64,000 nt of DNA, from contig CASFTJ010000003.1 of NCBI GenBank assembly GCA_949297715.1, forward strand, positions 1 through 64,000, given 5' to 3'. Below the pieces are notes generated by a model. That model searched no databases. It had not been told where the DNA came from and saw only the letters and a list, made by a program, of their open reading frames with translations. This document shows positions 1 through 8,573 of the stretch, one piece after another (within the stretch, counting starts at the first letter, position 1; each line of letters opens with the position of its first letter). The position numbers and the translations under genes were made by a program. The DNA comes from an uncultured bacterium. Lineage in GTDB: Bacteria > Cyanobacteriota > Vampirovibrionia > Gastranaerophilales > Gastranaerophilaceae.

Positions 1-92
1 CTCTGTTGGTTGATCTGTTGACCTTCATATTCAGTATTTGTTTTTCTGGCCGTGAGTCCTAAGAATCTGGCCTGTGATGCTGCCATTCCCAT
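1..92 (-). CDS. MGMAASQAR-family protein, N-terminal fragment
   Basis: The first 30 codons of a gene that runs off the left edge. The start ATG is at 92, preceded by an AAAGGGA ribosome binding site. The visible protein begins MGMAASQARFLGLTARKTN and continues with polar, glutamine-rich helix. The first nine residues are identical to those of the 659-residue protein starting at 43545, which continues with LLSITSR, so the two are paralogues at least at the N-terminus. There is no Sec signal peptide. It lies downstream of the phosphorylase gene on the same strand, separated from it by a terminator. I do not recognise a function; the conserved start could be a targeting or assembly element. Confidence 0.8.
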   Translation of the reverse strand, partial: MGMAASQARFLGLTARKTNTEYEGQQINQQ

Positions 93-220
93 GACGTTTC
101 CCTTTCAATTTCGTTTCCTTGTGTCATGTGTTACGGCAATGCTATTTAAAATCTTTAATTTTTTATCCACTTTTTGTAATATTTCGTTACATTAATTGCT
201 GAAATTTAATTATAATAACA

Positions 221-252
221 AAAAAGAACCGGCTTTTGACCGGCTCTTTTTT
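221..252 (-). terminator. Terminator after the phosphorylase gene
   Basis: GAGCCGG and CCGGTTC arms (minus strand) around a short A-rich loop, followed by CTTTTTT. One arm position is a G-U pair on the minus strand but an A-C mismatch on the plus strand, so the hairpin fits a minus-strand terminator best. Confidence 0.8.
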
Positions 253-267
253 ATTTGTAATTTGTTT

Positions 268-1959
268 TTACTTGATATTTGAGAATGTCCAAGCATCAAA
301 TGTCGGAGTTTCAGAAATGTTCATTTCTTTTTTCTTGCCGCCTGATGTTGAGTCATTGTGTGCAATCGGTTTGTACAATCTGTTGTAGTATTCAATTACC
401 ATTCTGTCTGAATTGAAGTATGCTTCAGATGTTCTGATTGCCTGTCTCATCAATCTTGCCCATTCCTGTTTGTTTTCATAATAAGTCGGGATGATTTCAT
501 TTTCAATCTTATTCATCATGCATTCATGATCTTTCCAATGACGTTCTTCCCAAGGCATTTCATCGTCAAGTTCAGGGTATTCGATTGTGTAGCCGTTGAT
601 TCCGTCAAATGTGCCTTCTACTGTCCAACCGTCAAATGTTGATAAGTGAAGTGCTCCGTTTGCGTTTGCTGACATTCCTGAAGTTCCTGATGCTTCAAAC
701 GGTCTTAGAGGTGTATTTAACCATATATCAGAACCGCGTTTCAGCATTCCTGAAAGTTCAAGTTCATATCCTGGCAATACAACAACGTTTTTAAGCGTAT
801 GTGAACGGTTAAGAAGCTTGTTGAACATTTCTTTACCCATAACATCATCGGGATGGAATTTTCCTGCAAAGATAATCTGAATTTTGTTTTCGTCAAGAAG
901 CTTGTTGATTCTGTCTTTGTCCATCAAGATAAGCCAAGCACGTTTGTAATCCGCAAATCTTCTTGCCCAAGTGATTGTTAGTACATCAGGATTGAATCTC
1001 TTGCCTGCTACGTTTGCTACGTATTCAAACAATTCTGTTTTCATTTCACGTTTAACAGCAAGCAATTTTTCAGGTGTATTAGCTTTTTTAATTCTCGGAT
1101 CTTGCCAGTAGTGAAGGTTTACGGCATTTGTGATTGCTCTTATCGGGCATCTGCCTTCAACCCATTCCCACATTTTGTTCGCTACAAGTCCGTGAAGCTG
1201 TGAAACTGCGTTTGCAAGTCTTGACATTCTTAATGCGGCTACTGTCAATGAGAAGTTTTCTCCGCCTAATTGTACTGCAGTTTCTCTGGATGCTCCCGCA
1301 AAGAAGCCGCCTTCAAGAAGGGTATCTACCCAGTGAACTTCGTTTCCTGCTGCAACAGGCGTGTGTGTTGTAAATACGGTTTTCTTCTTAACTTCTTCAA
1401 GATTGCCGTTATATTGTCTTAAAAGTTCAAATGCTGCCGGAAGTGCGTGACCTTCGTTCATATGGATTACGTCAAATTTGTATCCGATTGCCTGAAGGAT
1501 TCTTACACCGGCTACACCCAGAACTGTTTCCTGCGCAATTCTGATTTTTTCATTTCCGTCATAAAGTTTGTGTGAAATGCTTTTCGCCCAATCGCTGTTG
1601 CCTTCGATGTCTGTTGTTAAGAGATATACAGGGCATGCACCAAACAAATCAGGTTCTACTAAATATGCTTTTACTTTTACTTTTTCTCCAAAAATATCTA
1701 CTTCTGTTGAAACATTCGTATCTTTTAAGAAGTCATAATATTTTCTGATATATGCAACTTCTACTTGTCCATCGTGTGCTATTCTCTGATCGTAATAACC
1801 GTAAGACCATAGCATAGTTACACCGACCATAGGCATTTGCAAATATCCGGCTGATAACATATGAGAGCCTGCTAAAAATCCTAAACCGCCTGAATATGTC
1901 TTTAATGACTGATCCATTGCGATTTCCATTGAAAAATATGCTACGTTTGGTAATGACAT
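268..1959 (-). CDS. glgP: Alpha-glucan phosphorylase family protein lacking the PLP lysine
   Basis: 563 residues, GT35-like (short alpha-glucan phosphorylase type). Visible motifs: SGGLGFLAGSHML near residue 23, HMNEGHALPAAFELL near 166, FTTHTPVAAGNEVH near 196, the phosphate/substrate segment RRFADYKRAW at 333-342, and EASGTSGMSANANGALHLS from 422. In glycogen phosphorylases the last motif reads GTGNMKFxLNG, with the lysine carrying pyridoxal phosphate; here that position is Ser430, while N434 and G435 are kept. The reaction normally releases glucose-1-phosphate from glycogen. Without the lysine the protein may be inactive or do different chemistry. GGAAAGGTGAAG precedes the ATG. The family call is firm; the catalytic activity is uncertain. 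Confidence 0.8.
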   Translation of the reverse strand: MSLPNVAYFSMEIAMDQSLKTYSGGLGFLAGSHMLSAGYLQMPMVGVTMLWSYGYYDQRIAHDGQVEVAYIRKYYDFLKDTNVSTEVDIFGEKVKVKAYLVEPDLFGACPVYLLTTDIEGNSDWAKSISHKLYDGNEKIRIAQETVLGVAGVRILQAIGYKFDVIHMNEGHALPAAFELLRQYNGNLEEVKKKTVFTTHTPVAAGNEVHWVDTLLEGGFFAGASRETAVQLGGENFSLTVAALRMSRLANAVSQLHGLVANKMWEWVEGRCPIRAITNAVNLHYWQDPRIKKANTPEKLLAVKREMKTELFEYVANVAGKRFNPDVLTITWARRFADYKRAWLILMDKDRINKLLDENKIQIIFAGKFHPDDVMGKEMFNKLLNRSHTLKNVVVLPGYELELSGMLKRGSDIWLNTPLRPFEASGTSGMSANANGALHLSTFDGWTVEGTFDGINGYTIEYPELDDEMPWEERHWKDHECMMNKIENEIIPTYYENKQEWARLMRQAIRTSEAYFNSDRMVIEYYNRLYKPIAHNDSTSGGKKKEMNISETPTFDAWTFSNIK

Positions 1960-2147
1960 ATCTTCACCTTTCCTCTTCTTTTAATACTATGTACTTTGTC
2001 TAATACCACTCATTTGTGGGGTACCTTAACAGTTTACCACAAAAATTCTACTGTCAATTCTAACCAACACTTTTTACTTATCTAATTCTTAAGAATTAGT
2101 CATATATGGCTATTTACCTGTTTACGAAACTTAATAATAAGAGTAAT

Positions 2148-2975
2148 TTAAAAAATATGATATTTTTTTGTAATTTGTTTAAATATATTTAAAAATTTAT
2201 TTGCTTCTTCTGAATCTAATGCGTATCTCGCAGTTTCTTCACCAGCATTATTATAAAGAATCACATCGTTTTTTATTGCAAATCTTTTTGTTTTACCATC
2301 AGCTTGGTAAACCGTATATGCACATCTATTTTCATCATATTCTAATTTATATTTTTTATCGAATGCATCATATTCATAATGTTTTACAAAGTTATCATCT
2401 TTACTAGCAATATTCATTAACCCATTTTTTCGGTCAATAGTTATGTTTTTTTTTGTAGTAAAGATATGGTCATTACTTATTGATACTAAAATGCCCTCAG
2501 GATCATCTAGTGCTTTTGTCGCATCTCTAACAAAACGTAGTTTGTCTGAGTCATAGTGGTAACTTTTTTTACTAATTATTTTGCCATTTTCTAATTTTGT
2601 AACTACATGATCTCCAAATGTATCGTATTCAAAAATAAGAGTTGAGCCTTTTTTAGTTTTTTGTGTTAATTTGCCAACAAATCTTCCACCGTTTGCAAGT
2701 AAAGCTCTACCTTTTTCAAAGGTATTACCGGCTTTTTTAAATGCATCAATTGTCATTTCTTCCAAGTTTTCTCCCGATTTAGCAGATTGTGTGGTTGTTC
2801 TTCCTCTAATTGCAAGATATATACCACTGCTAATTGCAAGAGCGGCTAAACTTCACAATAAAAGAGCTGTCCCGTTTGGGTTATCTTTCGTTTTTTTAAT
2901 TCTTGGATTTGATACTTTAACAGGTTGATGTGACTGTATATTTTGTGATTGCGCAAATCCTTTTACTTGATCCAT
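2148..2975 (-). pseudogene. Membrane-anchored hypothetical protein with in-frame TGA
   Basis: Reading from the ATG at 2975, which has a good AGAAGGTG ribosome binding site, gives 40 codons, then TGA at 2855-2853, then 234 further codons in the same frame. The TGA falls inside a predicted transmembrane helix (TALLL, stop, SLAALAISSGIYLAI), where Trp (TGG) would fit. Downstream, the protein is beta-rich with YD-like tracts such as FEYDTFGDHV and YEYDAFDKKY. Other genes here end in TGA (for example at 5860, 32174 and 56433), so a reassigned code is unlikely. A recent nonsense mutation or a sequence error is the simplest reading. Restart at the internal ATG 2765 would give a 205-residue protein without the anchor. 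Confidence 0.75.
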
Positions 2976-3044
2976 AAGCACCTTCTAATTTATAAACTAC
3001 CTTATTTATGTAAAAAACGTTTAATTTAAATTTTTGCCTTTTTA

Positions 3045-4280
3045 TTAAGTTTTTTTAACAATATCAAGAAATTTTTCCAGCGCAATTTTTACGTGCGCAT
3101 AGTTTAGACCACCCTGCATATATGCTACATAAGGTGCTCTTAAAGGGCCGTCGGCTGAAAGTTCTATTGTTGAGCCTTCAATAAATGTTCCGCCTGCCAT
3201 TATTACTTTGTCTTCATATCCCGGAACGTATTCGGGAATCGGGGTTACGTAGCCGTTTACAGGCGACAGTGACTGGATGGTTCGGCAAAATTGCTCTAGA
3301 GGTTCCGGTGCGCCAAAGGTTATATTTTGTATAATATCCGTTCGTTTTTCATTATATTTTGGCGAAGAATCATAGCCTATTTCATCAAAGATTTTTGCGG
3401 CAAGAACTGCACCTTTTACGGCATCGCAAACTACTGAAGGCGCCATAAAAAGCCCTTGAAAAATTAATCGGTGCTGATTAAACATTGCGCCACCTTCTGA
3501 GCCTATTCCAGGGGCTGTTAATCGGTTTGCGGATTTTTCCACTAATCTCGCTTTTCCTGCTATATATCCGCCGGCTTCTACAATTCCGCCTCCGGGGTTT
3601 TTGATTAGAGAGCCTGCGATTAGGTCTGCACCGACCTCTAAAGGTTCTTTGCTATCTACAAATTCACCGTAACAATTATCTACAAAGCAGATGCAATTCG
3701 GATTTTTTGATTTTACAACTTTGCAAATTCGTTCTATCGTTTCCATTGACAAAGATTTCCTCGTTGAATAACCTTTTGAACGCTGAATTAAAACCATTGT
3801 AACGGTTTCATCCACCATTTGTTCAAGTTTTTCAAAGTCAATATCGTCGTTTTTAAGCGGAACTTCGTCATACAAAACTCCGTGTGCAATTAGTGAATCC
3901 TCTTTTGTTTCATCATCGCCTGCGGTTCCTATAACTTCCAGCATCGTGTCATAAGGGGTGCCTGCAACTGACAATAATTTGTTTCCCGGTCTTAAGCAGC
4001 CGAATAGACAGCAGGCAAGTGTATGCGTGCCAGAGGCAAAATGTATTCTTGCTATCGCTTTTTCAGCCTTAAAAACATCTGCAAAAACTTTATCAAGAAC
4101 TTCGCGCCCCAAATCATCATGCCCGTATCCTGAAACAGTGTAAAAATGTTCTGGCGCAACTTTGTTTTCTATAAAGGCTTCTAAAACTTTTTTCTGGTTA
4201 AAATCTCTTATGTCTTCAATGTATTCAAATTGTTCACTTAATTCCTTTTCGGCTTTTTTTATAATTTCTCGGCTATTCAT
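3045..4280 (-). CDS. Methionine gamma-lyase family PLP enzyme (YnbB-like)
   Basis: 411 residues, the usual length of the COG4100/Met_gamma_lyase group of fold-type I PLP enzymes (also called aluminium resistance proteins). ASGTHTLACCLFG near residue 82 binds the cofactor phosphate, FVDNCYGEF near 199 contains the pyridine-nitrogen Asp, and K227 in SLIKNPGGG is the Schiff-base lysine. GSEGGAMFNQHR follows in the C-terminal part. The true substrate is not settled for this group; cleavage of a sulfur amino acid is an inference from the family name. It is a single gene, convergent with nothing, with its promoter region facing the VWA gene. Confidence 0.85.
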   Translation of the reverse strand: MNSREIIKKAEKELSEQFEYIEDIRDFNQKKVLEAFIENKVAPEHFYTVSGYGHDDLGREVLDKVFADVFKAEKAIARIHFASGTHTLACCLFGCLRPGNKLLSVAGTPYDTMLEVIGTAGDDETKEDSLIAHGVLYDEVPLKNDDIDFEKLEQMVDETVTMVLIQRSKGYSTRKSLSMETIERICKVVKSKNPNCICFVDNCYGEFVDSKEPLEVGADLIAGSLIKNPGGGIVEAGGYIAGKARLVEKSANRLTAPGIGSEGGAMFNQHRLIFQGLFMAPSVVCDAVKGAVLAAKIFDEIGYDSSPKYNEKRTDIIQNITFGAPEPLEQFCRTIQSLSPVNGYVTPIPEYVPGYEDKVIMAGGTFIEGSTIELSADGPLRAPYVAYMQGGLNYAHVKIALEKFLDIVKKT

Positions 4281-4408
4281 TTTTTAAATCCCTTCTTCAA
4301 CAGCTAAATTTTAACACGAAGGTTTTTATCGTTGCAATATTTTGTTTTTAATCTTTTGTGCCCGAGCGGGTAATGTATATAATTTTTCTGCTTTTTAAAA
4401 TTAGTCTT

Positions 4409-5116
4409 ATGAAAAGAATAATTTTAATATTAATTATTTTAATAAGTATTCCAGCTTTTGCTTCTGAATATTCTGTACATACTCCTGAAACTTACAATTA
4501 TAATTCTGAAGATGGCGAAAAAACTCTTTTTATCTTGGATTTTTCAAACAGTATGAGTGAATATCTGGACGGAGAAAGAAAAGTTGATTTAATGCTTGAT
4601 ACTATGAAAAAAATATTGCCTAGAATTAGTCCTGAAAGTTTTATCGGGTTAAGGGTTTACGGGCATAGAATGGGGTTTACTCCTTATGAGGCTTGCAGGG
4701 CTTCAAGTTTGAAGGTGCCGATTTCAAGGGCTAGTGTTAATAATATTCAATCTGCACTTGAAGATACCGAACCCAGAGGAATGACTCCGATTACTTTTTC
4801 ATTGAAAGAAGCTGTAAAGAAGGATTTTATGGGGTTTAGCGGGCGTAAACATATAATCCTTCTTACCGACGGCGGTGAAAACTGCGACGAAAGCCCATGT
4901 AAGTGGGTGATGGAGCTTGTAAAATACCGAAAAGATATTGTTATTGATGTTATTGCGTTTAATGTAACCGAGGAAGATGATTTGGATCAGCTTGAGTGTA
5001 CTTCTCTTGTGACGGGCGGAAAATTTTACAGCGCAAATACTGCCGCTGAACTTGCTAGAAGCCTTAATAAAAGTATTAATGTAAAAAAGAATGTTGAGGC
5101 TAAAATTATTCCTTAA
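4409..5116 (+). CDS. Exported von Willebrand factor A domain protein
   Basis: 235 residues. I chose the ATG at 4409, not the upstream GTG at 4358, because a clean Sec signal peptide starts there (MKRIILILIILISIPAFA, cleavage before SEYS). The mature protein is essentially one VWA domain with a complete metal-ion-dependent adhesion site: DFSNS at about residues 44-48, the Thr in RGMTPIT, and the Asp in LLTDGGENCD. Three Cys in the second half could form disulfides. VWA domains bind protein partners through a divalent metal; here that would be in the periplasm or on the surface. There is no neighbouring chaperone or pilus gene, so the role is unknown. Confidence 0.85.
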   Translation: MKRIILILIILISIPAFASEYSVHTPETYNYNSEDGEKTLFILDFSNSMSEYLDGERKVDLMLDTMKKILPRISPESFIGLRVYGHRMGFTPYEACRASSLKVPISRASVNNIQSALEDTEPRGMTPITFSLKEAVKKDFMGFSGRKHIILLTDGGENCDESPCKWVMELVKYRKDIVIDVIAFNVTEEDDLDQLECTSLVTGGKFYSANTAAELARSLNKSINVKKNVEAKIIP

Positions 5117-5179
5117 AATCAGGCAATTTTTTAACCCCGAAAGTTTTATATTAATATAGGGGAAAATAAAGGAAAAATT

Positions 5180-5860
5180 ATGCTTGCCGGAGATTTGTAC
5201 AAATTAGGACGAACTATAGTTAAAAATTCAGGCTTAATAAGAAAGACAGGTAAACCTGATATCCCACGGTATTTGTATCATATGACACGAAAGAAAAATT
5301 ACGAGCAAATATTGGAAAAAGGTTTGATAAATGCATATTCTGATACCGGTCACAGTGACTTGTGCGGAGTTTTTATGTTTGATTTAAAAAATTTTGAAAA
5401 GCGCTGGGCAAATACCTGGTTTAATATTGAGGATATGAAAGTTAATCTTGGCAGGGCGCTTTTATCAAAACACGCTTGTGAAGATTCGGTTATCGGAAAG
5501 GCTGATGATATAGTGATGTTAAGAATTCCGACTAAAAATATGGATATTAATAAACTGAAAATAAGAAGACAGGATATTATGCAGTTTGAAGATGCAGACA
5601 GCGCAATTTATCAGTCAGTTTACACAAGACGAAAGATTCCAATTGAGTATATTTATGAGTCAGATATTGATGTTTCTAACGTCCAAAAAATAGGCGAAAT
5701 GTCAGTTAAAATTAAGAATCAAGATGAATTAAAAAAAATAATTGAATTAAAACCGTTTGATTTGTTGTTAAAGCTTTTCAAAGGTCAACCTGAAGAAAAA
5801 GGAATTTTGGCTCATCAGGCGACATACCCGAAAGCTAAAGTACATACTTTGGTAGAATGA
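5180..5860 (+). CDS. Hypothetical protein, possible ADP-ribosyltransferase-like fold
   Basis: 226 residues, no signal peptide, with AAAGGAAAAA before the ATG. Residues around 30-50 read YLYHMTRKKNYEQILEKGLI, which resembles the H-x-T / I-L-x-x-G-L opening of DarT and other ART-superfamily proteins; this is a motif-level resemblance only. The rest (an F-E-x-R-W stretch, then DIVMLRIPTKNMD and an S-x-Y-T-R-R-K-I-P segment) is consistent with a compact alpha/beta domain, but I cannot name a family. It converges on the phospholipase D gene with one base between the stop codons. Confidence 0.7.
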   Translation: MLAGDLYKLGRTIVKNSGLIRKTGKPDIPRYLYHMTRKKNYEQILEKGLINAYSDTGHSDLCGVFMFDLKNFEKRWANTWFNIEDMKVNLGRALLSKHACEDSVIGKADDIVMLRIPTKNMDINKLKIRRQDIMQFEDADSAIYQSVYTRRKIPIEYIYESDIDVSNVQKIGEMSVKIKNQDELKKIIELKPFDLLLKLFKGQPEEKGILAHQATYPKAKVHTLVE

Positions 5861-5861
5861 T

Positions 5862-7664
5862 TTAGCGGCAGCCTTCATCATTAAAATCAATCTTGCCGTC
5901 AAAATCGTTATCTACACCGTCATAACAAGAGCCTATAGAGTATTTGCTTTCTGGGCGGACTGAGTATTTAAGATAAATATCAGGTATTTTCTTCCAGATA
6001 AATTCAAACCAGCCTTTATAAAATTTTGCAAGTTCAGAATTTTCTATAACAAGACAGTTTTCGTCGTTTCTGTTTTCTCCGCTGTTTGAAAAGTTCATAG
6101 AGCCCGTTATTACATATTTATCGTCAATTATCATTGATTTGTTGTGAACTTTGCCTGCGTAGTTTTCGGTTTTTAGCGGAATCCCTGCTTCTCTTAAAAT
6201 TTCGTGGGTTGTGTGGTTTGAGCGAACACTTGTTGCATCAAGTATTATTTTGACGTCAACTCCTCTGTTTTTGGCATCTATTAGTGCTTGGGTAAGTTTT
6301 TTATGCGTTATTACAAAAACAGGAAGATAAATATAGCTTTGGGCATTTTCAACAAGCGGAACTAAGGCTTTTTCTACGGTTTTGTCCTGGGGTGAAAAGT
6401 ATGCGCTGATTTTTGTTGTCCCGACTGTAAAAGTGTTTTCTCCATCGAGTGGAGTTTTAAGTGTGTGGAATTTGCCTGAGTACATTTGGTCAAATTCTTT
6501 CGTGTAATATCCTGCAAGCGAAGGTGAGTCTACGATTACAATATTATTTGCGTTGAAGCCCGAAAAGCCTGTCCTTGAAAAGTTCATTGAGCCTGTCATT
6601 AATCTTTTCTTGTCTGAAATTATGAATTTGTTGTGCATTAGCATTGAGGTGAGCTTTTTATCTTCTGCTATTTCATCGGATTTTTTGTTTTCAATTGTGT
6701 TTAGAAAATTATTCATTTCTTCTCTGAGCGGTTGGTTTTCCTTAACTTCATAAATAACGCGGATTTGTACTCCTCTTTTCTTTGCATTTTCTATTGCTTT
6801 TTCAATGTCAGGTATCCTGCTCCATTCATATACCGCCATATCAAGTGTTGTGGTTGTATTATTAATTAGTTTTACTGTTTCTTTGCAAAACGGATGAAGG
6901 CATTTTGTGTCGGGTGTAAGGTGGTTTGTGTAATCAGACAGTAAAAATTTTATCCCTGTAATTTCTTTTGTTTCGGGGTAAGTGGATTTGTCCAGAGTTG
7001 GAGCTTCTTTTTCTTTAAGCTTTTTGCTTTTTTCAGGATTTACTATGCAATATTTGCATTTCTCAAATTGTAATTCCGCTTCCTGCATCGGTAAAATTAG
7101 AAAATCACTTGTTTTTATCCCGTATCTGCAATCAAGTTTATGAAATTTACCGCTTTTTCTGTTCAGTATAACAAGGTTTAATTTATGTGCCTCGTTAAGT
7201 TTTTGGTTAAAAAGTTCGGGTTCCGTCAGTTTGCCGTCAACTATTGCGTGGCCTGAGTGAAGCAATTCTTCGGTGTAATTTAAGTCGCCTGTAAAAATTT
7301 CTGCATAACGGCAATCAGTTGTTCTTTCGGGCTTAAAATTTATTTTTACTCTTTTATTAAGCAGAAGTTCTTTGGCAAATTCATCTGCCATATATCCTGC
7401 ATTTATCGCATCAGGTGCTGTAAGTTTAAATTTATTTATCAGGTCATTTTGATTAACTTTTAAGTCAGAAGTAAATGTTTCAATCCCCTGAATGCAGACT
7501 GTTTCGCCTTCGTCATAAACCCCGTTGCTGTTTAAGTCAACTGCTATTCGGGTTGGTGTGAATACTTCAATTACTTTTGTGCCTGTGTTTTTGTACAGTT
7601 CAAAGCTTGCAAAACCTGCAAAGATTAATATTATATAAGCTATTCTTTGTAATTTTTTCTTCAT
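5862..7664 (-). CDS. Phospholipase D-like protein with twin HKD motifs
   Basis: 600 residues. An N-terminal membrane segment (IAYIILIFAGFASFELY) should anchor it, leaving the rest outside the membrane. Two HxK motifs, HNKFIISD at H344 and HNKSMIIDD at H507, each followed by GSMNFS, make the complete PLD catalytic pair for phosphodiester transfer or hydrolysis. Residues about 35-170 look like a divergent thermonuclease-like (SNase) domain, followed by a Cys-containing stretch (KLDCRYG, KCKYC). The C-terminus CYDGVDNDFDGKIDFNDEGC resembles a calcium-binding repeat. Its ATG overlaps the stop codon of the upstream deacetylase gene by one base, so the two are probably co-transcribed. Confidence 0.85.
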   Translation of the reverse strand: MKKKLQRIAYIILIFAGFASFELYKNTGTKVIEVFTPTRIAVDLNSNGVYDEGETVCIQGIETFTSDLKVNQNDLINKFKLTAPDAINAGYMADEFAKELLLNKRVKINFKPERTTDCRYAEIFTGDLNYTEELLHSGHAIVDGKLTEPELFNQKLNEAHKLNLVILNRKSGKFHKLDCRYGIKTSDFLILPMQEAELQFEKCKYCIVNPEKSKKLKEKEAPTLDKSTYPETKEITGIKFLLSDYTNHLTPDTKCLHPFCKETVKLINNTTTTLDMAVYEWSRIPDIEKAIENAKKRGVQIRVIYEVKENQPLREEMNNFLNTIENKKSDEIAEDKKLTSMLMHNKFIISDKKRLMTGSMNFSRTGFSGFNANNIVIVDSPSLAGYYTKEFDQMYSGKFHTLKTPLDGENTFTVGTTKISAYFSPQDKTVEKALVPLVENAQSYIYLPVFVITHKKLTQALIDAKNRGVDVKIILDATSVRSNHTTHEILREAGIPLKTENYAGKVHNKSMIIDDKYVITGSMNFSNSGENRNDENCLVIENSELAKFYKGWFEFIWKKIPDIYLKYSVRPESKYSIGSCYDGVDNDFDGKIDFNDEGCR

Positions 7665-8506
7665 TATAACTGCTTGTAATTCGTAATTTCAAAACCTAAA
7701 CTGCGGATTTTGTTTTCCAGTTCTTTGTTTTGTGTAATAAGAAATTCTTTTGTGTGTGAATTGTTAATATTTGTATTATATTTGCAGGGATGAATAAGGG
7801 CTTCTGCAATGCAATCCTTGTCAGGAAGCGTTTCCAGACCGTATTCTACCGTTAAATTGTCCATCATGCCTGTGTATCCGACACCTAAAATATAATCGTT
7901 TGTTTTTATTGCGGTTCCCATAAGTGCTTTTTTGTTAATCGAGGTAAAGTAATTTAAAAGAATAATTTTTAAAATGTTAATCGGATATTTGAAATTTAAA
8001 TGTTTACTTATTTGCGGGATTGTGTAAAATTCTTCGTGCTGAGTTCTGATAAAAGGTATTTGATATTCTTGCGCAAGTTTTAAGGTGATTTTAAAAATTT
8101 CAGGGATTGCGTGGGTGTGGACATGTGAATCTATATGATCTGGTTTTCTGAATTTTATAACCTTTTCAATTTGAGCTCTGAATTCGGCTTCAACCTGTTT
8201 TTTAAATTCTTTGTTTTTAGATTTTAAAATTAGTGAGAGATACCCGTTATTAAATTTCCCGTCATCATTTGTTAATGCAGGACATCGTGTGAGAGATTTT
8301 CCTTCAATAATGTTAAGGTGAACTCCGATTCCAAGATTTTGACATTCAGGCAGAATTTCATACACCGCATTGTCAAAGGCTTCACCGTTTGCGCAAAGGC
8401 TTGTGCTTTTCAAAAAGCCTTTTTCGTAAGCATAAAGAACAGCTCTGTTAAAATCCTTTGACATCCCGAAATCATCTGCATTTAGAATAAAATATTTCTC
8501 ACTCAT
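7664..8506 (-). CDS. ChbG/HpnK (YdjC-like) carbohydrate deacetylase
   Basis: 280 residues. NADDFGMS near the N-terminus, GVHLNI, and DSHVHTHAIPEI supply the metal-binding Asp and His residues of the YdjC-like deacetylases, which remove acetyl groups from N-acetylated sugars (chitooligosaccharides, or N-acetylglucosaminyl-hopanoid in HpnK). I chose the ATG at 8506 over the GTG at 8524 because AAGGAAAAG sits at a proper distance from it. It is divergent from a GT2 polyprenyl-glycosyltransferase gene, a pairing that would suit lipid-linked sugar modification; the actual substrate is not visible. Confidence 0.85.
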   Translation of the reverse strand: MSEKYFILNADDFGMSKDFNRAVLYAYEKGFLKSTSLCANGEAFDNAVYEILPECQNLGIGVHLNIIEGKSLTRCPALTNDDGKFNNGYLSLILKSKNKEFKKQVEAEFRAQIEKVIKFRKPDHIDSHVHTHAIPEIFKITLKLAQEYQIPFIRTQHEEFYTIPQISKHLNFKYPINILKIILLNYFTSINKKALMGTAIKTNDYILGVGYTGMMDNLTVEYGLETLPDKDCIAEALIHPCKYNTNINNSHTKEFLITQNKELENKIRSLGFEITNYKQL

Positions 8507-8573
8507 TATAACTTTTCCTTGCACCTATCACCTGTTTATTATATTATAAAACACAAATAAAGGAAAATAGTTT

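Noticed and set aside
2671-2928. 85-codon plus-strand frame
   Set aside because: It is antisense to the TGA-interrupted gene, which has a proper ribosome binding site and membrane helix.
2148-2975. Genome-wide reading of TGA as tryptophan
   Set aside because: Other genes here end in TGA at the expected protein end (5860, 32174, 56433), and no other in-frame TGA was noticed.
4358-4408. GTG start extending the VWA protein by 17 residues
   Set aside because: The added residues would sit before a complete Sec signal peptide, and the ATG at 4409 gives a standard signal sequence.
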